A DNA stretch of 64,000 bases from Phascolomyces articulosus. Lineage: Eukaryota; Mucoromycota; Mucoromycetes; Mucorales; Lichtheimiaceae. Of the stretch, positions 22,752 to 35,624 are shown piece by piece (within the stretch, counting starts at the first letter, position 1; the number at the start of each line of letters is the position of its first letter). The stretch lies in contig JAIXMP010000046.1 in assembly GCA_025677815.1 (NCBI GenBank), forward strand, positions 186,001-250,000, written 5' to 3'. The notes below the pieces were generated by a model that had not been told where the DNA came from, searched no databases, and saw only the letters and a program-made list of their open reading frames with translations. The position numbers and the translations under genes are program-made.

Positions 22752-25700
22752 TTAATGTCCATAATAAATAGCAGGGTAGTTACGAACATGTTGACTACTT
22801 TCATCTGAAGTAGCATGTCGATCAAGCCTTGCCCATTCTTCGAATTTCCGCATGGCAATATCTTTCCCATCAAATTTGCCTTCGCGTCGACTATGATCTT
22901 CATGTTGACCTGTAATACCTTGCACTTGTCTTGTTTCACCCCATGAGAAATCATCAAAGTTCCAATAGGCATAGGCGGGCAATAGAAAGTTCCAAATAGG
23001 TAAAGAACATAAATAGACCATCATCCATCCGACATACACCATTTTACGTGTTGTCAATGCAATCAGTACGGCAGGTAAACCTAAAATGGCGGCCAAAAGT
23101 AACAATGGAATAATTGGAACAGGGCGAACGAAAAAGGATATGACAATTAAGTAGAGTGTAAATGAAATAGCAGCTGGCAAGACAACAGTACCAACCAATT
23201 CCATGAACACAACAAATTGCATTGAAAAACAGAATGTGCCACATAAATCTCGAATTAGAACAAGTTCTAATAAGTTATGGACAGTGGAATTGATCCATCG
23301 ACGCCGTTGAGAGAGTAATACAGGGAATGTATCAGGTACAACCGTTTTACATACCTGTAATTATTATCATTTTAAAAGTAAAAGCCATCTATTAATTATA
23401 CAGTGATGGAATAATTGTGTTGTTGTTTTTTTAATTAACTTACTGCTTGAGGAACAAAAACCATTTTACGTTTTGGAAAGGTACGCAACATCAAAGTGGT
23501 AAGATATCGATCTTCACCGAGTAGCAGAAGGTTCTTTTTGTGGAGGGTATCAACAACATTTTCACAATAGCTCTCAACGATATCTGTCGAACAAAAGATG
23601 GGTACATATTGTTCTCCTTTGGGGGCAATTATTCGATACATACAAAAACAGCCAGGAAGACAGGTAACACCACCAAATATCGATTCAAATGCTTTGCTCA
23701 TATGATGGGAAATATAGTATTCAAACACTTGGATGGCAGTGACCCAACTATCACTCTTATTGGCAATTTTGGTTTCGCCACATAAGCCCATGATTTTAGG
23801 ATCGCGAGACATGGTAGCCACCATGCGCGCTAATGAATCTGGATATACCTTGGTATCAGCATCTACCTAAAGAAATTGAATTAAATTACAAGTTATTTTT
23901 ACAGTTACAATTATTCAATTTATTTTTCCATTGTATTATCTATGTTTCTTACCATAAGACAACATTGGAATCGAGCAGGATGTCGATCTACCAACTTGGC
24001 TACCGCTTTACAAAATTGAAATTCAAGTTCACACATTCGATCATGATAAAACACTTTTTGCATTGTATTCATAAGGATAACTTGACTATCCCGTTTACCA
24101 CGATTGCCTGGTTTCTTAGACTTGCGTTCAGCTGGCGCACCACATTTCACAATGACAATCATCGGTACCCGCTGTTGCTTTTCCAAAGGCATGGGTTCTG
24201 GTGCTTTGGCAGGATCATCATTGTACTTATAATAACCTGCATAGACTTTAGCCATGTTATGTCGTCGAGTACCATCAGCAATAGCGACATATGAGACAGG
24301 TTGTACACGATCACGGGGGAAAAGATCGTCCTTCATCATACTTAGCGCAATATCAGGTGTTGATTTAGAATTACCAGATCCTGTAATAATACCATCACAA
24401 ATGACAAGTAATACTTTATGTGAAGCTGGATATTCTGTATTGGCCAATGAATCAAGTGTCGTGCGTAATCCTTCTTCTCCTTCAGAATAACATGTGACAA
24501 CCATGAACGTATAGAGCAAATCAAAATTAAATCTATGCTCCTTTTGAGCATAAGCATCGGCCGCTGCATCCCGTTGAAGTCGTCCCAATGAATGTAATTC
24601 TTTGAAAAACTGTGAATCTAAAACATATGAATTACTATTGTTTGGATGATTGCTATTGGTGAGCATCATACTGTTATTGACGCTGCTGCTGCTATTGTGA
24701 TAACTTGCGTTTGAATCAGCAATTATATTGTGGTAATTGGCAGGGGAGGAAGGTGCTGTGGTACATCGTCGTTGTCGTGGTGTCAAAGTCAACATAGTAT
24801 CTGCACTATTACCTCCAAACCCACGGCTTCCATAAGGGCTTGGACGGTTATAATTAGGAGAATTTGGTTGAGTAAATCTTGAAGTAGTAGGGAAAAATCG
24901 TCGCATGGCGCGTCCACTATTGCTTCCACCACCTGAATTGTTGTTATTTCGGACCACTCCATGAGGAGCGCTCGATACACTGCCCACGCTTCCATTATGA
25001 TGATAGTTATCAATAATACTTGGATTATGAATGGTACTGGGAGTTGCACTATGCAATGATTCTTCAATAGAGGAAATACTTCTTCTCCTTGGATAATGCA
25101 TTTGTTCTACATTGTTCATTTCCCACTGCAAAACAGCATCTTGTCGTATCCTTCGTTCTTCAGCTGTTTCTTCACGAATACTACCAAGTTTCCAAGAGAT
25201 ACACCAACCAAAGACCAAGGCAAGAATAAATCGAACCAAGACAACTCCCAAAATGACAGCTAGCGATACCCAAAGTACAATATCAGAAATGATACAACCT
25301 GTAGACCGTGTATCAAGCACGCCTACTTTTAGTACATCTGTTAAGCATTTTCCAATCATGAGTCGATCTGCCGTTGTGCTTAACCAGTAGGTTGCATCGC
25401 GACCAATAAATGCACTTCCTGGTCCAATAAATTGAGCAATTTGATACGGCATAGGGATGTTGGGCGTAAGGTAACGTAGTCGTGATAAATCTAATACGTG
25501 ACTAATAAAAAAAACAATGTTCATTGCAATCAGTATAAATCACCTGGTTTTTTTTTTATCAAGAACAAAATCATACCCGTTGAATGCAACAAGACTTGTT
25601 CCTGGTTGCTGAATATCCGTCCAATTGTAATAAATGTCACCAGCAACTTCTAATTTACGAAGTGCCTTTCTTGATTTAGGACTCACATGACACCCCTCAC

Positions 25701-26847
25701 GTTTTGGATTATCCGTATTGTTGACTTTACTTGCATCACTGCGATCGATAGGAACACATGGGAAATAATTAATGACATTGCCATGAGGATCGTCTGGGAT
25801 CATCGGGCGAAAAATTCCTTTACAATTATAATTGACAGTTTGAAACATAAATGACAAGTCTCTTCCACCATATCCCATTTCCAACAAATCACCTGTGGCA
25901 GGAATGCCAGGATAAGGGGTTGCATGCGTAAACGATTTGAGATTAAAGACACGGCCGGAAATAATAATTTGGTCTTCATTGATACCCGTCGGACGAATAC
26001 GTGTTGGCTGTCTTCCACATACAGTTGCGTTGAATCCAAACGTTAAAAAACCAACAGAAAAACATAAAATGAGAATGATGATGACCAACGATACTTTTTC
26101 TCGCCATGCTTGCTGTGTTTGCTTGTCTTTGATACCAATTAATCGCATGAAAAATGATGGGATCCACCAAGTCAAGATCCAACTCGTCAATGTCCAACAA
26201 TCTGGCATATGTGAACGCTGAGTCATTCTGAATAGTTTTCGTCTTATTTTATATTTCGTCTTTTCTTTAGCGTCATCATCGTATTCTGAATCGTCGTCGT
26301 TATCGTCTTTTTCGTCCTTCACATTCTTTAGACTCGTTGGCATGGTGAGGTAACGTTGATGTTCCAGTGGTAAAGGAGATGTTACGTTAGGAATCGTAGC
26401 TTCTGGTGGTACAGGTGCCGTTGAACTACTTGCTATTGCTGCAGTAGATGTTGCTGTTCTTGCTACTGTTGGTTCTGCTGCTGGTGGCGGTAGTGGTGGT
26501 TCTGCTGGTAATGGTTTCATTTCTGCGTTCTTTTTATCATTATTTAAATAATGATCTGTGGTGTGTCTCTTTGCAGCGGCAAAAGTACTTGTTGATTGTT
26601 GTAGTTGTGATGTTTTTTGTTTGCTAGCGGTTCTAGAAGTATCGACACGTAGATTGTATGACTTTCGTGTTGTTGCTTTTAATTCACTTGTAGAAGAAGA
26701 AGTGTCAGTAGGTTGTTGTCGTGATCTTGGTGATGTTGGTAGCGGTTTTGTTAAAGATGTTGATGCTGTTGAAGAAGGAAAGGAAGGTTGCTGCTGTTGA
26801 CGTGATGAAGTTGGTATAGAATCAAATATCTTTTTTTCCGATGACAT
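22752..26847 (-). CDS. Class IV-type chitin synthase (CHS3-like)
   Basis: Membrane glycosyltransferase (GT2) that polymerises UDP-GlcNAc into chitin at the cell surface. Exons are 26847-25577, 25501-23953, 23866-23444 and 23354-22752, giving 1,281 residues. After a disordered Ser/Thr/Pro-rich N-terminus come [20 protein letters not shown], a first membrane segment (about 252-272), a cytochrome b5-like region ([20 protein letters not shown]) and a second membrane segment (about 495-528). A low-complexity loop with Asn and Ser runs follows. The catalytic region has [12 protein letters not shown] (about 755), [20 protein letters not shown] (about 985), GEDRYLT and QRRRWINST (about 1096), then a cluster of C-terminal membrane helices. 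The b5-like domain without a myosin motor points to division 2, class IV. Length and motif order are normal and no key residue is missing. Confidence 0.95.
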
Positions 26848-27505
26848 GATTCAAAAGAAAGAGAGGGAGAAAAAGAGAGAGGAGAGGGAAGAAAGAGTAT
26901 GAAGAGGTTAAAATGGAAGTGGTGTAAATGGTAATAATAGTAAAATGAGAAATATGTAAATAATCTAGTAGAAAAGAACTTTATCCTTAATTCCCAAATT
27001 TTCCAATAGTTGTTTTCTTTATTTCCATAGAGTTATTGACACGTTATAATGATTGTTGTGATATACTTGGCAAACGATCAATGAAAACTCCATATAGTTT
27101 AAAGTGGCTTCAGCTTTATTGAAGCGACAAAAAGCAGTAAAAACAAAAAGAAGTTATCAACCAAAAACAAAAGAGAAAAACACGCTTTACGTTCTGATCC
27201 CCTCTTTTTTTTCCTTTGTTTACTTTTTTAGCAAACATGAAAAATCCAAAGTTCAAGACCGAACCGTTCTTTCTTTTTCTCTTATAAAAATTCATTCAAT
27301 TGTTCCCTTTATCTCTCTTTTTTTTTTGTAAACAATCTTGAAGCCTTTCTAGTTCTAATTCCAATTATTTCAAAATTTCTCCGGGGTTGTTATTCACTAT
27401 CGTATATAGGAATATTTTTCTCTTCTTTTCTTATTATATTCTCATATATATATAAATAATATAAAAATTTAGAAATAGTACAAAAAAGCAATACAAAAAG
27501 AAAAA
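26848..27505. other. Intergenic, promoter side of chitin synthase
   Basis: About 650 bp between tandem minus-strand genes. Next to the chitin synthase start the plus strand is a purine (GA) tract (about 26855-26900), so the sense strand is C/T-rich directly before its ATG, as at other starts in this window. The rest is AT-rich. The plus-strand frame at 27104-27331 is lysine- and phenylalanine-rich low complexity and is not called. Confidence 0.5.
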
Positions 27506-30500
27506 CTACATTACAGTCGCATCATCTGTAGCAGCCATACATTTCATGGTATTGATAACTTCCTGTACATTTTGTACACGCCAAAATGCACTTGTTTTCT
27601 TGTCTTCTGATGCTCCCACCATGACTGAAAATATTTGATCATTGGTCAACAAGGATGTTTTTCGAAGTCGTTTAAACATATCTTCATCTGTCTTGTCATC
27701 ACCACAACAAACCACAAAATCATAAGGTTGTTGTTGTTGCTGTTGTTTATCATCACTGTCATCCATACTATTACTACTACTACTACTATTTAATAATCGT
27801 TTGACAATTTCACCCTTATTGATCAGCGTGGGTCGGACTTCCAGATTCTTTTTGCCAACAAGTACTTCTACTGGTAATTTGGAAAGGATTGCGTTTTCAA
27901 GATGGTTTTGACATTCTTTTGCTTGGAACGCACCATATTCTGGGTCAGCTAATCGGTAATGCCAAGTGATCGAGCATCGTTTATGTTCAATAAAACTGCC
28001 GCTCGTTCGTTCCGTATAATAAGTAAAAATATCAATGACATCGTGCTTCCATCCCATATCCAAATGTTCCGTTAAATTGATCCATTTCTTGCTATGTGGA
28101 TATTTCATAAAACAACCATGTTCAGCACTCAGACCAATGCCATCAATATGGCCTAACCATTTGTCTAATGCTGCTTCATCTCGTCCAGAAATCACCCATA
28201 CATCATTTAATGGGTTGGCGCATAGTTTTTCTAAGGCTTCAAGCATGTCAGGAGGCGGTACTGCTTGTGATGGGATTTTACAAATAGGTGCCAATGTTCC
28301 CTGTATGTTTTTTTTCGTATTAGCCAACGATAGTTTACTGCAACTTAATGTTTTCTTTTTTGTATATATGTAGGTATATTACATCATAATCAAAGCATAG
28401 TAATCGTCGTTTCGATTGTTGATATTTCTCTGCTGCGAATTCTGGAGTCAAAAGTGGGGTATAACTTGACTGTTCTGTGATAGCAATGGATTGAATAAGG
28501 ACCTTGATAAATGAATGTGCCCAAAAGGATGCAGTATGTGATTTTACATGATCCAATAATTGCTACAAATAATCCAAGGGAAATATGTATTACTGCATCA
28601 GTCATTAAGTACTATCTTGATAACATATATAATATGTTTCTCTCAAAGTAATCACTCTATCACCAACATCACCACCCTTTTCTGTTTTATTTTTTTTACT
28701 TTACCAAATGACGAGAAACCTTTTCTTCATCAGGCATTAACAAAGCATCATTGATCGCTTTCGCTAAACCTGCATAATCCCAGGGATTTACCATAAGCGC
28801 TGAACTCATGGATCCTGCTGTACCCGTAAATTCAGATAAAATCAAAGGGCCATGTTTTTCTTGTTGACACATGATATATTCTAAACTTGTGGTATTCATA
28901 CCATCGCGTACAGCTGTGATCAACGCAGCATCCGCAATTGATAATAATGCATATAATTCGTCCGTTTGGACATGATGGTGATAATGATGGACTGGTGTAA
29001 ATTCAAGTGATCCATAAGTACCATTGATATGCGCAACAATATCAGATACCTTGCTTTCCAATTTTGCAGATTCGGAAGTATTGCCATTCGTTACTTGGAT
29101 AAGCACAACCTAAATGTTAAAAATGACCATGTTAGATGGACATAAGTGATAAAAGGTATTATACGACTATTTAAAAATCAATGATTTTTTTTTTACCTTG
29201 TCTCTCCATTCTGGGTAATCCATCAAAAACTTTTCAAATGCTGCCAATTTTTGAACAACACCTTTGACGAGATCCAATTTATCTCGTCCCACAATGATTT
29301 TTTTACCTGTGTACATGTCAGCAATAGCCTTTATTTTAACTTGAACACTTGGATCTTGTCGCATACGATCTACTCGATCCACATCGATGCCAATGGGGAA
29401 AGTACCCACATGACAGAAATGACCTCCTCCATCCACACCTTCTGGGGTAGATTCAAAACCAAAAACTCGAGTACAAGTAGAGATGAAATGTCTAGAATAT
29501 GAATAAGTCTGTCTTGTATTTGTGTTAGTCTCTCTGATGGATATAATGTCATGGTTTTCATCGTCTGTTGTTCTTGCCTGAAATCCAACCAAGTTTGCTC
29601 CGAGCATACCCTTTAATATTTCCTGTCTTTCTAAACGAATAGGATAATATCCTCATTAGTTTTGCTCTCTCTTTTTTTTTTTTTTTGTCAAAACTCTCCG
29701 TATATAATATAAAAGAGGAAGACAGTAGACATACTTGGTAAACAACGGAAAATCTCAGAACTCGGGAAAGGTGCATGAACAAAAAGACCAATGCGTGCCT
29801 TGGGTAATTTTTCACGTACAAGTGCAGGAACAAGTAATAAATGATAATCATGAACCCATACTTAAAAGCATAAAGCAAGAATTTGATTGTTAAGATACGA
29901 TGACCAATTTACAAACGGGAAATCTTTTTCAGGACCTCAAATTATTTAGCTTACTTATGTCTCCGTCTTGATAATGTTGTACCACAAGATCGGCATACTT
30001 TTGGTTGACAGCTGCATAGGCTTCCCATTGGGTTCGTTCAAGACGACCATCGGTAGCATCATTCCAGATAAGATAATGAAATAATGGCCATAACACTATT
30101 TTTTTTATATAATAGGATATATCAATTCAAATTTCGAATAAATGTATTTATCATGGCAACCAAAAAATAAAAATATTGAATCTCGCATATCCCAATATTT
30201 ACTTGTTTTGCAGTAACCATCATAATGTCCGGCCACACTTTCGCTATCCAAAAATAATGGTATACAAGCATGTTTTCGTTTCAATTCTTCTGTCAAGGCT
30301 TGTTTATCATCATCTGTCAATATTTCCACCAGCTGGACAGCTGCTTCGGTTGAACCGACGTGTTTCTTATAAATTTCTCCTGACCAACCAAGGTGTACTG
30401 TTTCCCACTCGTTTCTTAACGATTCAATACCAGCATACATGGCGCCATGCCCTCTTCTAGGTGCTAAAGACCAAGACGAGTTGGTCGTTGTGACAGTTTG

Positions 30501-30611
30501 ACTGATTTCAAAAGGAATTTGATGAGTGACATGAACTATACGATTGATTTGTTTTTGCCCTGTTTTTGTTGATGAAAGGATGGGTGGAAGAAATCGATCG
30601 GGTTCTTGCAT
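27506..30611 (-). CDS. TPS2: Trehalose-6-phosphate phosphatase, Tps2 type (GT20 + HAD)
   Basis: Second enzyme of trehalose synthesis, removing phosphate from trehalose 6-phosphate. Exons are 30611-30203, 30095-29955, 29860-29735, 29630-29578, 29508-29197, 29109-28705, 28562-28383 and 28300-27506, giving 806 residues. The N-terminal GT20 region contains GWSGEI, MLWPLFHYLIWN, WVHDYHLLLVPALV, GFQTYSYSRHF, GTFPIGIDVDR, VGRDKLDLVKG and AVRDGMNT. The C-terminal HAD phosphatase starts at the nucleophile motif FDYDGTLAPI (about 540) and contains VWVISGRD, GLSAEHG and CCGDDKTDEDMF. In the GT20 part, the NRLP and GG-loop positions used by active Tps1 read THQIP and RRGHGAMYAGI, as in Tps2-type proteins, so synthase activity is doubtful. 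A polyglutamine stretch lies near the C-terminus. The intron at 29577-29509 is GC-AG, 69 nt and stopless. Confidence 0.94.
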
Positions 30612-30784
30612 TCGATTTGAGTTTTTACGTGTCGATATAAAAAAAAAGAGTTAAAGAGTTGACAAAGGGAAAAAGGAGTGGAAGAAGAAGAAAAAAACGA
30701 GTAACGGTAAAAAGATAAATATTAGTTTCCCAGAAAAAAAAACAATATTGATAACCAGAGTTGGTTTTAAAAATAGGTTTTTTT

Positions 30785-31753
30785 TTATTTAGGAACGATG
30801 ATCAAGACATCATCATCTCCACGGAAAATATCTAATAATCTCTTATCCATCTGCTTTGTATTGATTGGAATTGTTACTTTGCCATTATTACGAGCTAAAC
30901 TAAAGTTTTCTGGTAATCCATCCAATTCCTATTTTGATATATTTATATCAGTTAGTTTGTCCTTTTATTTTGTATATCATAGCTTCATTGTTACCTTTTG
31001 AATAGCAGCCACTGATGATTCAATCGATTCATTCTTTAAATATACAGAACCCAAAATACTTTCATCTGAACGTGTTTTAAGATACACCAGAATTTCTTTT
31101 TCTTCTTTATCTTTTTTATCGTCCACTTTTTGTTGCTGAGTAGCAGCCGTTGTCGTTGTTTCTGATGATGATGGTTGTTCCAGTTCTTGTTCTGCTAAGT
31201 GTTTACGAAGAATATTCTCGACTTTACTTTCAGAAAATTCATCTGGATGTAACCAAGATTTTTCAAGATCAGGTTCCTTGATATAAGTAGGAACAATCGA
31301 TAACTTGGGTTCAGGTCCAACCCCTTGTTCAACACTATCACCAAACATAGCTTGAATGGATGGCTTTGTTGATAAATCTAATGCTGTTTGACCTTTATTG
31401 GTCTTGATCGTCGCATCGGCTCCATTTTGAAGTAATACACGTACAACGTCTTCTTGTCCTCTATGAGCTGCCCAGTGTAATGCGGTCCTTTTCTTCCATA
31501 AAGTTTTTTTTAATTCTTTTTAATTTATAATGTTCATCAAAGAAGGCTGTCTCTCAACAATCGCGTTTTCCTGGTTTGTGTTTCAAAAAACATATCACCA
31601 TCTCGAGAAAGAAAGAAAAAAAGATATTTACCAGCCGTTCATTTTGTTTTGAGCATTAAGATTAACACCAGCTTTGGCAAAATGTTGAACAGCTCGCGTG
31701 TTTCCGAGAGCAGCTACTTCACGCAATGTTTCTTCTCGTTCGTCTCCAAACAT
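30785..31753 (-). CDS. Ankyrin-repeat protein with conserved C-terminal domain
   Basis: Exons are 31753-31632, 31487-30995 and 30928-30785, giving 252 residues. Two to three ankyrin repeats fill the first 85 residues (LREVAALGNTRAVQHFAKAG, then WTALHWAAHRGQEDVVRVLL, then GQTALDLSTKPSIQ). A charged Glu/Ser/Thr/Gln-rich linker follows, then a C-terminal region (EILVYLKTRSDESILGSVYL to DIFRGDDDVLIIVPK) that looks like a compact folded domain. This order recalls animal ANKRD40-type proteins, but that is only a suggestion. Exon 1 ends TG and exon 2 starts G, so the Trp codon of the second repeat spans the junction; the acceptor at 31488 is chosen because the nearer alternative creates a stop. No catalytic motif is present. 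It probably mediates protein binding. Confidence 0.75.
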
Positions 31754-32301
31754 TGTTTTGACAGATCAGTTAATAATAACAATAAAAGGGTGGGTGTGGT
31801 GCAAAAGCGGTTGCCTATAAAATTGATTTCGGAGTCCAGTTGTCAATTTCTATCACGTTCTCTGGTTTTGATGGTAAAAGGTAATAGAGAGATCCTTCGT
31901 TGGGTAGTATTTCATGCAGCATTGGATCATTAAGATAATAAAAGTTTGAAGCGCTAAAGTTTTGCATGTAGAAAGATAAAAAAAAAAAACAAATATTAAT
32001 AAAGACATATATTTAGAATAGTATGCCAATATACTGCTAGTGTTTACTTTGATACGCTTTACATCATTAGAACGTAACAAAAAAGCTTATCATTCTTTCA
32101 ATAATAGCATAAAGAAGAAAATAGTCTATATGTATTTAATAGCAAACCAGATACTGTTATGAAATAAAGGATGGAATATTTAGGTATTGTTCAAAACGCA
32201 TATGTATTGAAAAACAGCATTGAATTTCTTAAATTGGTAAACAACTACTGGAAGGAGATAAACTAGTTTTAAACTTCTTGATCTTTTGTGATAGAAAAAA
32301 A
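31754..32301. other. Divergent intergenic region
   Basis: About 550 bp between the divergent ankyrin and CWC16 genes. It is AT-rich and presumably contains both promoters. The open frames at 31649-31933 and 31853-32080 overlap the first exon or are low complexity and are not called. Confidence 0.45.
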
Positions 32302-34037
32302 ATGCAGCCATTTAATAAATATTATCCACCCGATTGGACTCCAGAAAAAGTAAATGATCATTGGAAATAAATGAATGGAAATAATTTATAATTTTATTTT
32401 TTGAATTAAAAAGAAAGCTTGGATTTTAATTAACTTGTTTGATGTTTTATATAAATAAAGGGTTCCGTCAATAAATTCGTAGGCAAACACCCATTAGGCG
32501 ATCGTGCTCGTAAAATCGATCAAGGCATTCTGGTCGTAAGGTAAAGGCAATGGTGTGTAAAAGAATAAGAGTGAAATATATTCATAGAGAAAGAAGAGAT
32601 ACTTGATATACTTGTAATATCTATTACACGATCATAACCCATTTATTCGTTGCCAAATATAATGGATTTGTTTGGACTATACGAAAGATTCGAGTTACCT
32701 TTTAACATCTGGTGTACTTCTTGTAATAATCACGTAGGGAAAGGTGAGTGCCTTACTTTTCCAATCCTCTGGATTGAATTTTTTGGGAGAGAGATGCCCT
32801 TTTAAACAAATTCTAAATATAATGTTGTTTTATAGGTGTTCGATATAATGCGGAAAAGAAGAAGATTGGCAATTATTACAGTACACCTATATGGCAGTTT
32901 CGTATGCGATGTCATTTATGTAGTCATTGGATTGAAATCCATACAGATCCAAAGGTAATCTTGAAAAAAAAAGAGGACATTAGCGATTTTTTACACGACT
33001 CGACTTTTATGATATAAATACATTCATTCATCCTTAATATATATGTAGAATACAGAATTCGTTGTTATAGATGGAGCGAAAAGAAAAGTGGAAGAATGGA
33101 AAGAGGAAGATACTGAAGTTATAAAACTACAAGGTAAAAATTAAAAGAAACGACCAATTTCTTTTATTATGAATATCCTTCATCACTCACTGTGTCTTCC
33201 ATACATACATATCCATTTAATGTATAGATCAAGAAACAAAAGAAAAACTCGAAAGTGATCCGATATATCGATTAGAACACGGTGTCAAGGATAAACAAGT
33301 TGAAAAAGAAAGTTTACCCAAGTTAACTCAATTACAACATCTTCAAGAATCACAGTGGAGTGATCCCTATGCCCGTTCTCAACAGCTTCGACGCAAGTTT
33401 CGTGAACAAAAAAAGTTGGATAAATTGGAAAATGACGAAACGGAAAAATTACGAGACAAACATTCATTACATATTCCCTTATTACCAGAAAGTTCAAATG
33501 ATCGATTAGAAGCAAAAAAAGTGGATTATTCAGGTAATTTTTGGTTCTTTTTCTACATAAGAGCTCACTATTGCTTTGACCACAGATAGAGACTCACACG
33601 GTTTCTCCCCCCCTCCTTTTTTTTCTCTCCATCCAGATCCAAATGAAATTGAACAAAGAAAACTAGAAAAATCAGTATCAGGATTATTTAGCAAAACATC
33701 CACAAAAAAGAACACTGCAACTCTGTCATCATCTACAACAACAACATCGAATGCAGCTAGAGATTTGAGAGATCGTGCAGCTATGCGAACACGACTAAAA
33801 ACAGACCCTTTCTTACAACAATCATCATCAGGATCAAGTACAGGGCTTTTCCGGAAGAAAAATGACGAATCAAAATTGAATAATGTCATGGTGAGACCAA
33901 ATAAAAAGATCCGGATTGATAAAGATAATGACCAAGAAGGAAACAAGAACACAAATAATAAACCTTCATCGTCCAATGGTCTTGTTTCTTATGCAAGTAG
34001 CAGTAGTAGTGATGACGACGAAGATGATGAAGGATGA
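32302..34037 (+). CDS. CWC16/CCDC130-family splicing factor
   Basis: Homologue of spliceosome-associated CWC16 proteins (Yju2, CCDC94/CCDC130, fission yeast Saf4), nuclear factors acting in pre-mRNA splicing. Exons are 32302-32349, 32461-32540, 32688-32743, 32836-32954, 33049-33133, 33228-33533 and 33637-34037, giving 364 residues. The N-terminus is [16 protein letters not shown], followed by [20 protein letters not shown]. Two CxxC pairs (CTSC and CHLC) form the expected zinc-binding site, with [20 protein letters not shown] as the family signature. The C-terminal half is charged and ends in a Ser run plus an Asp/Glu-rich tail ([13 protein letters not shown]). The start fits CCDC130 rather than Yju2, so CCDC130/Saf4 is favoured. 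All six introns are in phase. Confidence 0.93.
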
Positions 34038-34324
34038 TAACAATAAAATAATAATAGTAAATTCATCTAAAAAAAGAAATAATTAAAATATATAAATATA
34101 TATATATATATGGAGGGTCTTTCACTCTCTAATATAAATATATTTATATAATGGAAAAAAATGAGGAATGGTGTGATAAATGATTATTATAAGAAACTAT
34201 TTACAGCAAAAAATGGAAAAATAGAAAAGGGAACAGGTTTTAGATATTAGGTAATATTTATAGGGGTGTGTGCGTGTGTAAGAGTTGTTCGTAAAATATA
34301 AACAGACGTTACTGTTATTGTCGA

Positions 34325-35274
34325 TTAGATTTCGTCAATGATACGATATGGATTTTCAGGATTAATAGTAGCATTTTCAACCGATAATAAAAGTTCGGTG
34401 GATTGTTGATCAGATGGAGTCGTCGTAAAGATATTGTTGTTGGGAGTAGTAGCACAATCACCACCCATCGTATAAATCATGATTTCGACAAAAAGAGGAA
34501 ATTGTTGGAAAAAATCTTCCATATCTTCAGTAATCAAAGGTTGGCCATCTTGCAATTGATGATAGGTATATACATGACCTGTCCTGACTTTGACGAGTAC
34601 TTTAGACATACCCGTCATTGTTTGTGGCCTTGATTTCAATTTGTTTAAAACATCTTCAGCTAATAATTCGACACTGTCTTCTAAGATGGGTAAATGATCA
34701 TAACCGTTATTAGAGGAAGGGTGACGATAAATTTTGTTTTCCAGCCATTCTTCGAACAATCGAGAAATATGAGATGCTGCTTTTGTATTTGTATTGCCAA
34801 GTGTTGGTAACTAAATAAATATACATGTTGCTAATTAGTTTCATGTTTATCTTTCATTTTTAATATATAAAAAATAGACAAGAAGTTCTTTTTTACCGAA
34901 ATAAATCGATTGCCACCATCCATAAAATATGTGTTTTGATATCGAGATACTTGTGCATTTGAAGTATCCAGCATTTGTTTTTCAAAACAAGTGATCGATG
35001 ATGAAGTGGCTGAGAAACATGTATTGTTGCTATCTTCTACATCTGTCACCATACTTAAGGTTGGACCCGTTGTCGTGGTTGCCGTATCGTCTTCTTCATA
35101 ATGAGATGAAATGAGAATAGGTTGTGTACGTTTATGTTCGTCACCTTGGACAGCTATATAATATGACAGATAATAAAGCAAGTGTCAGTAAAACATACTC
35201 TATTTCTATTATTGTTGTTATAATAATATAAATGTTGGTTTACCAAACTGATTATTTGGAGATGTAGCAATCAT
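34325..35274 (-). CDS. Unknown protein, three exons
   Basis: Exons are 35274-35244 (MIATSPNNQF), 35153-34897 and 34810-34325, giving 257 residues in one frame across two introns. Exon 2 is Thr/Ser-rich and ends YFMDGGNRFIS. Exon 3 has an alternating hydrophobic pattern suggesting a small folded domain (SHISRLFEEWLENKIYRH, ILEDSVELLAEDVLNKLKSR, VLVKVRTGHVYTYHQLQDG, QFPLFVEIMIYTMGGD) and a polar tail. There is no signal peptide, membrane span or catalytic motif. I do not recognise the family. It is convergent with the CWC16 gene, with 287 bp between stops that hold AATAAA-like strings and an AT repeat. Confidence 0.66.
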
Positions 35275-35426
35275 GATGAATAAATATTTAAACGGAAGAA
35301 AGAAAGAAAGAAAAAGGGGGGGAAGAGGCAACGGGTTAGAAAAGAGGAGGAGGAAGAAGAAGAGCTAAATTATTATTTGGGAAAATAACAACTCCAAATA
35401 ATAATTTTAAGTTGACGGGCTTTCAT

Positions 35427-35624
35427 CTACTGGTCTATTCCGCGGGAGCACTTTAAATTGTAAAAAGGCGCCTGTTCGCTGACAAAAGGGCGTACTGTCT
35501 CATGATCACTTTTTTGTAATCTTTTATAAATTTTACTATTTGGATAAGTCTGCCCATCTTTTTTTGCTTTACTACTTTCAAAGTAATTTAAAACAAACAC
35601 CCATGCTTTTCCTTTTGAAAACAT
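35427..35624 (-). pseudogene. Isolated 65-codon ORF, possible gene relic
   Basis: ATG-initiated ORF reading MFSKGKAWVFVLNYFESSKA and ending CSRGIDQ. The composition looks coding, with charged and aromatic residues mixed, and the local GC is a little higher than its surroundings. No adjoining exon with matching phase was found on either side. It may be a remnant of a larger or mobile gene, or chance. Low confidence. Confidence 0.2.

Noticed and set aside
29558..29878. Minus-strand ORF of 106 codons within the TPS2 region
   Set aside because: It is an off-frame shadow of TPS2 exons 3-4 and the intron between them.
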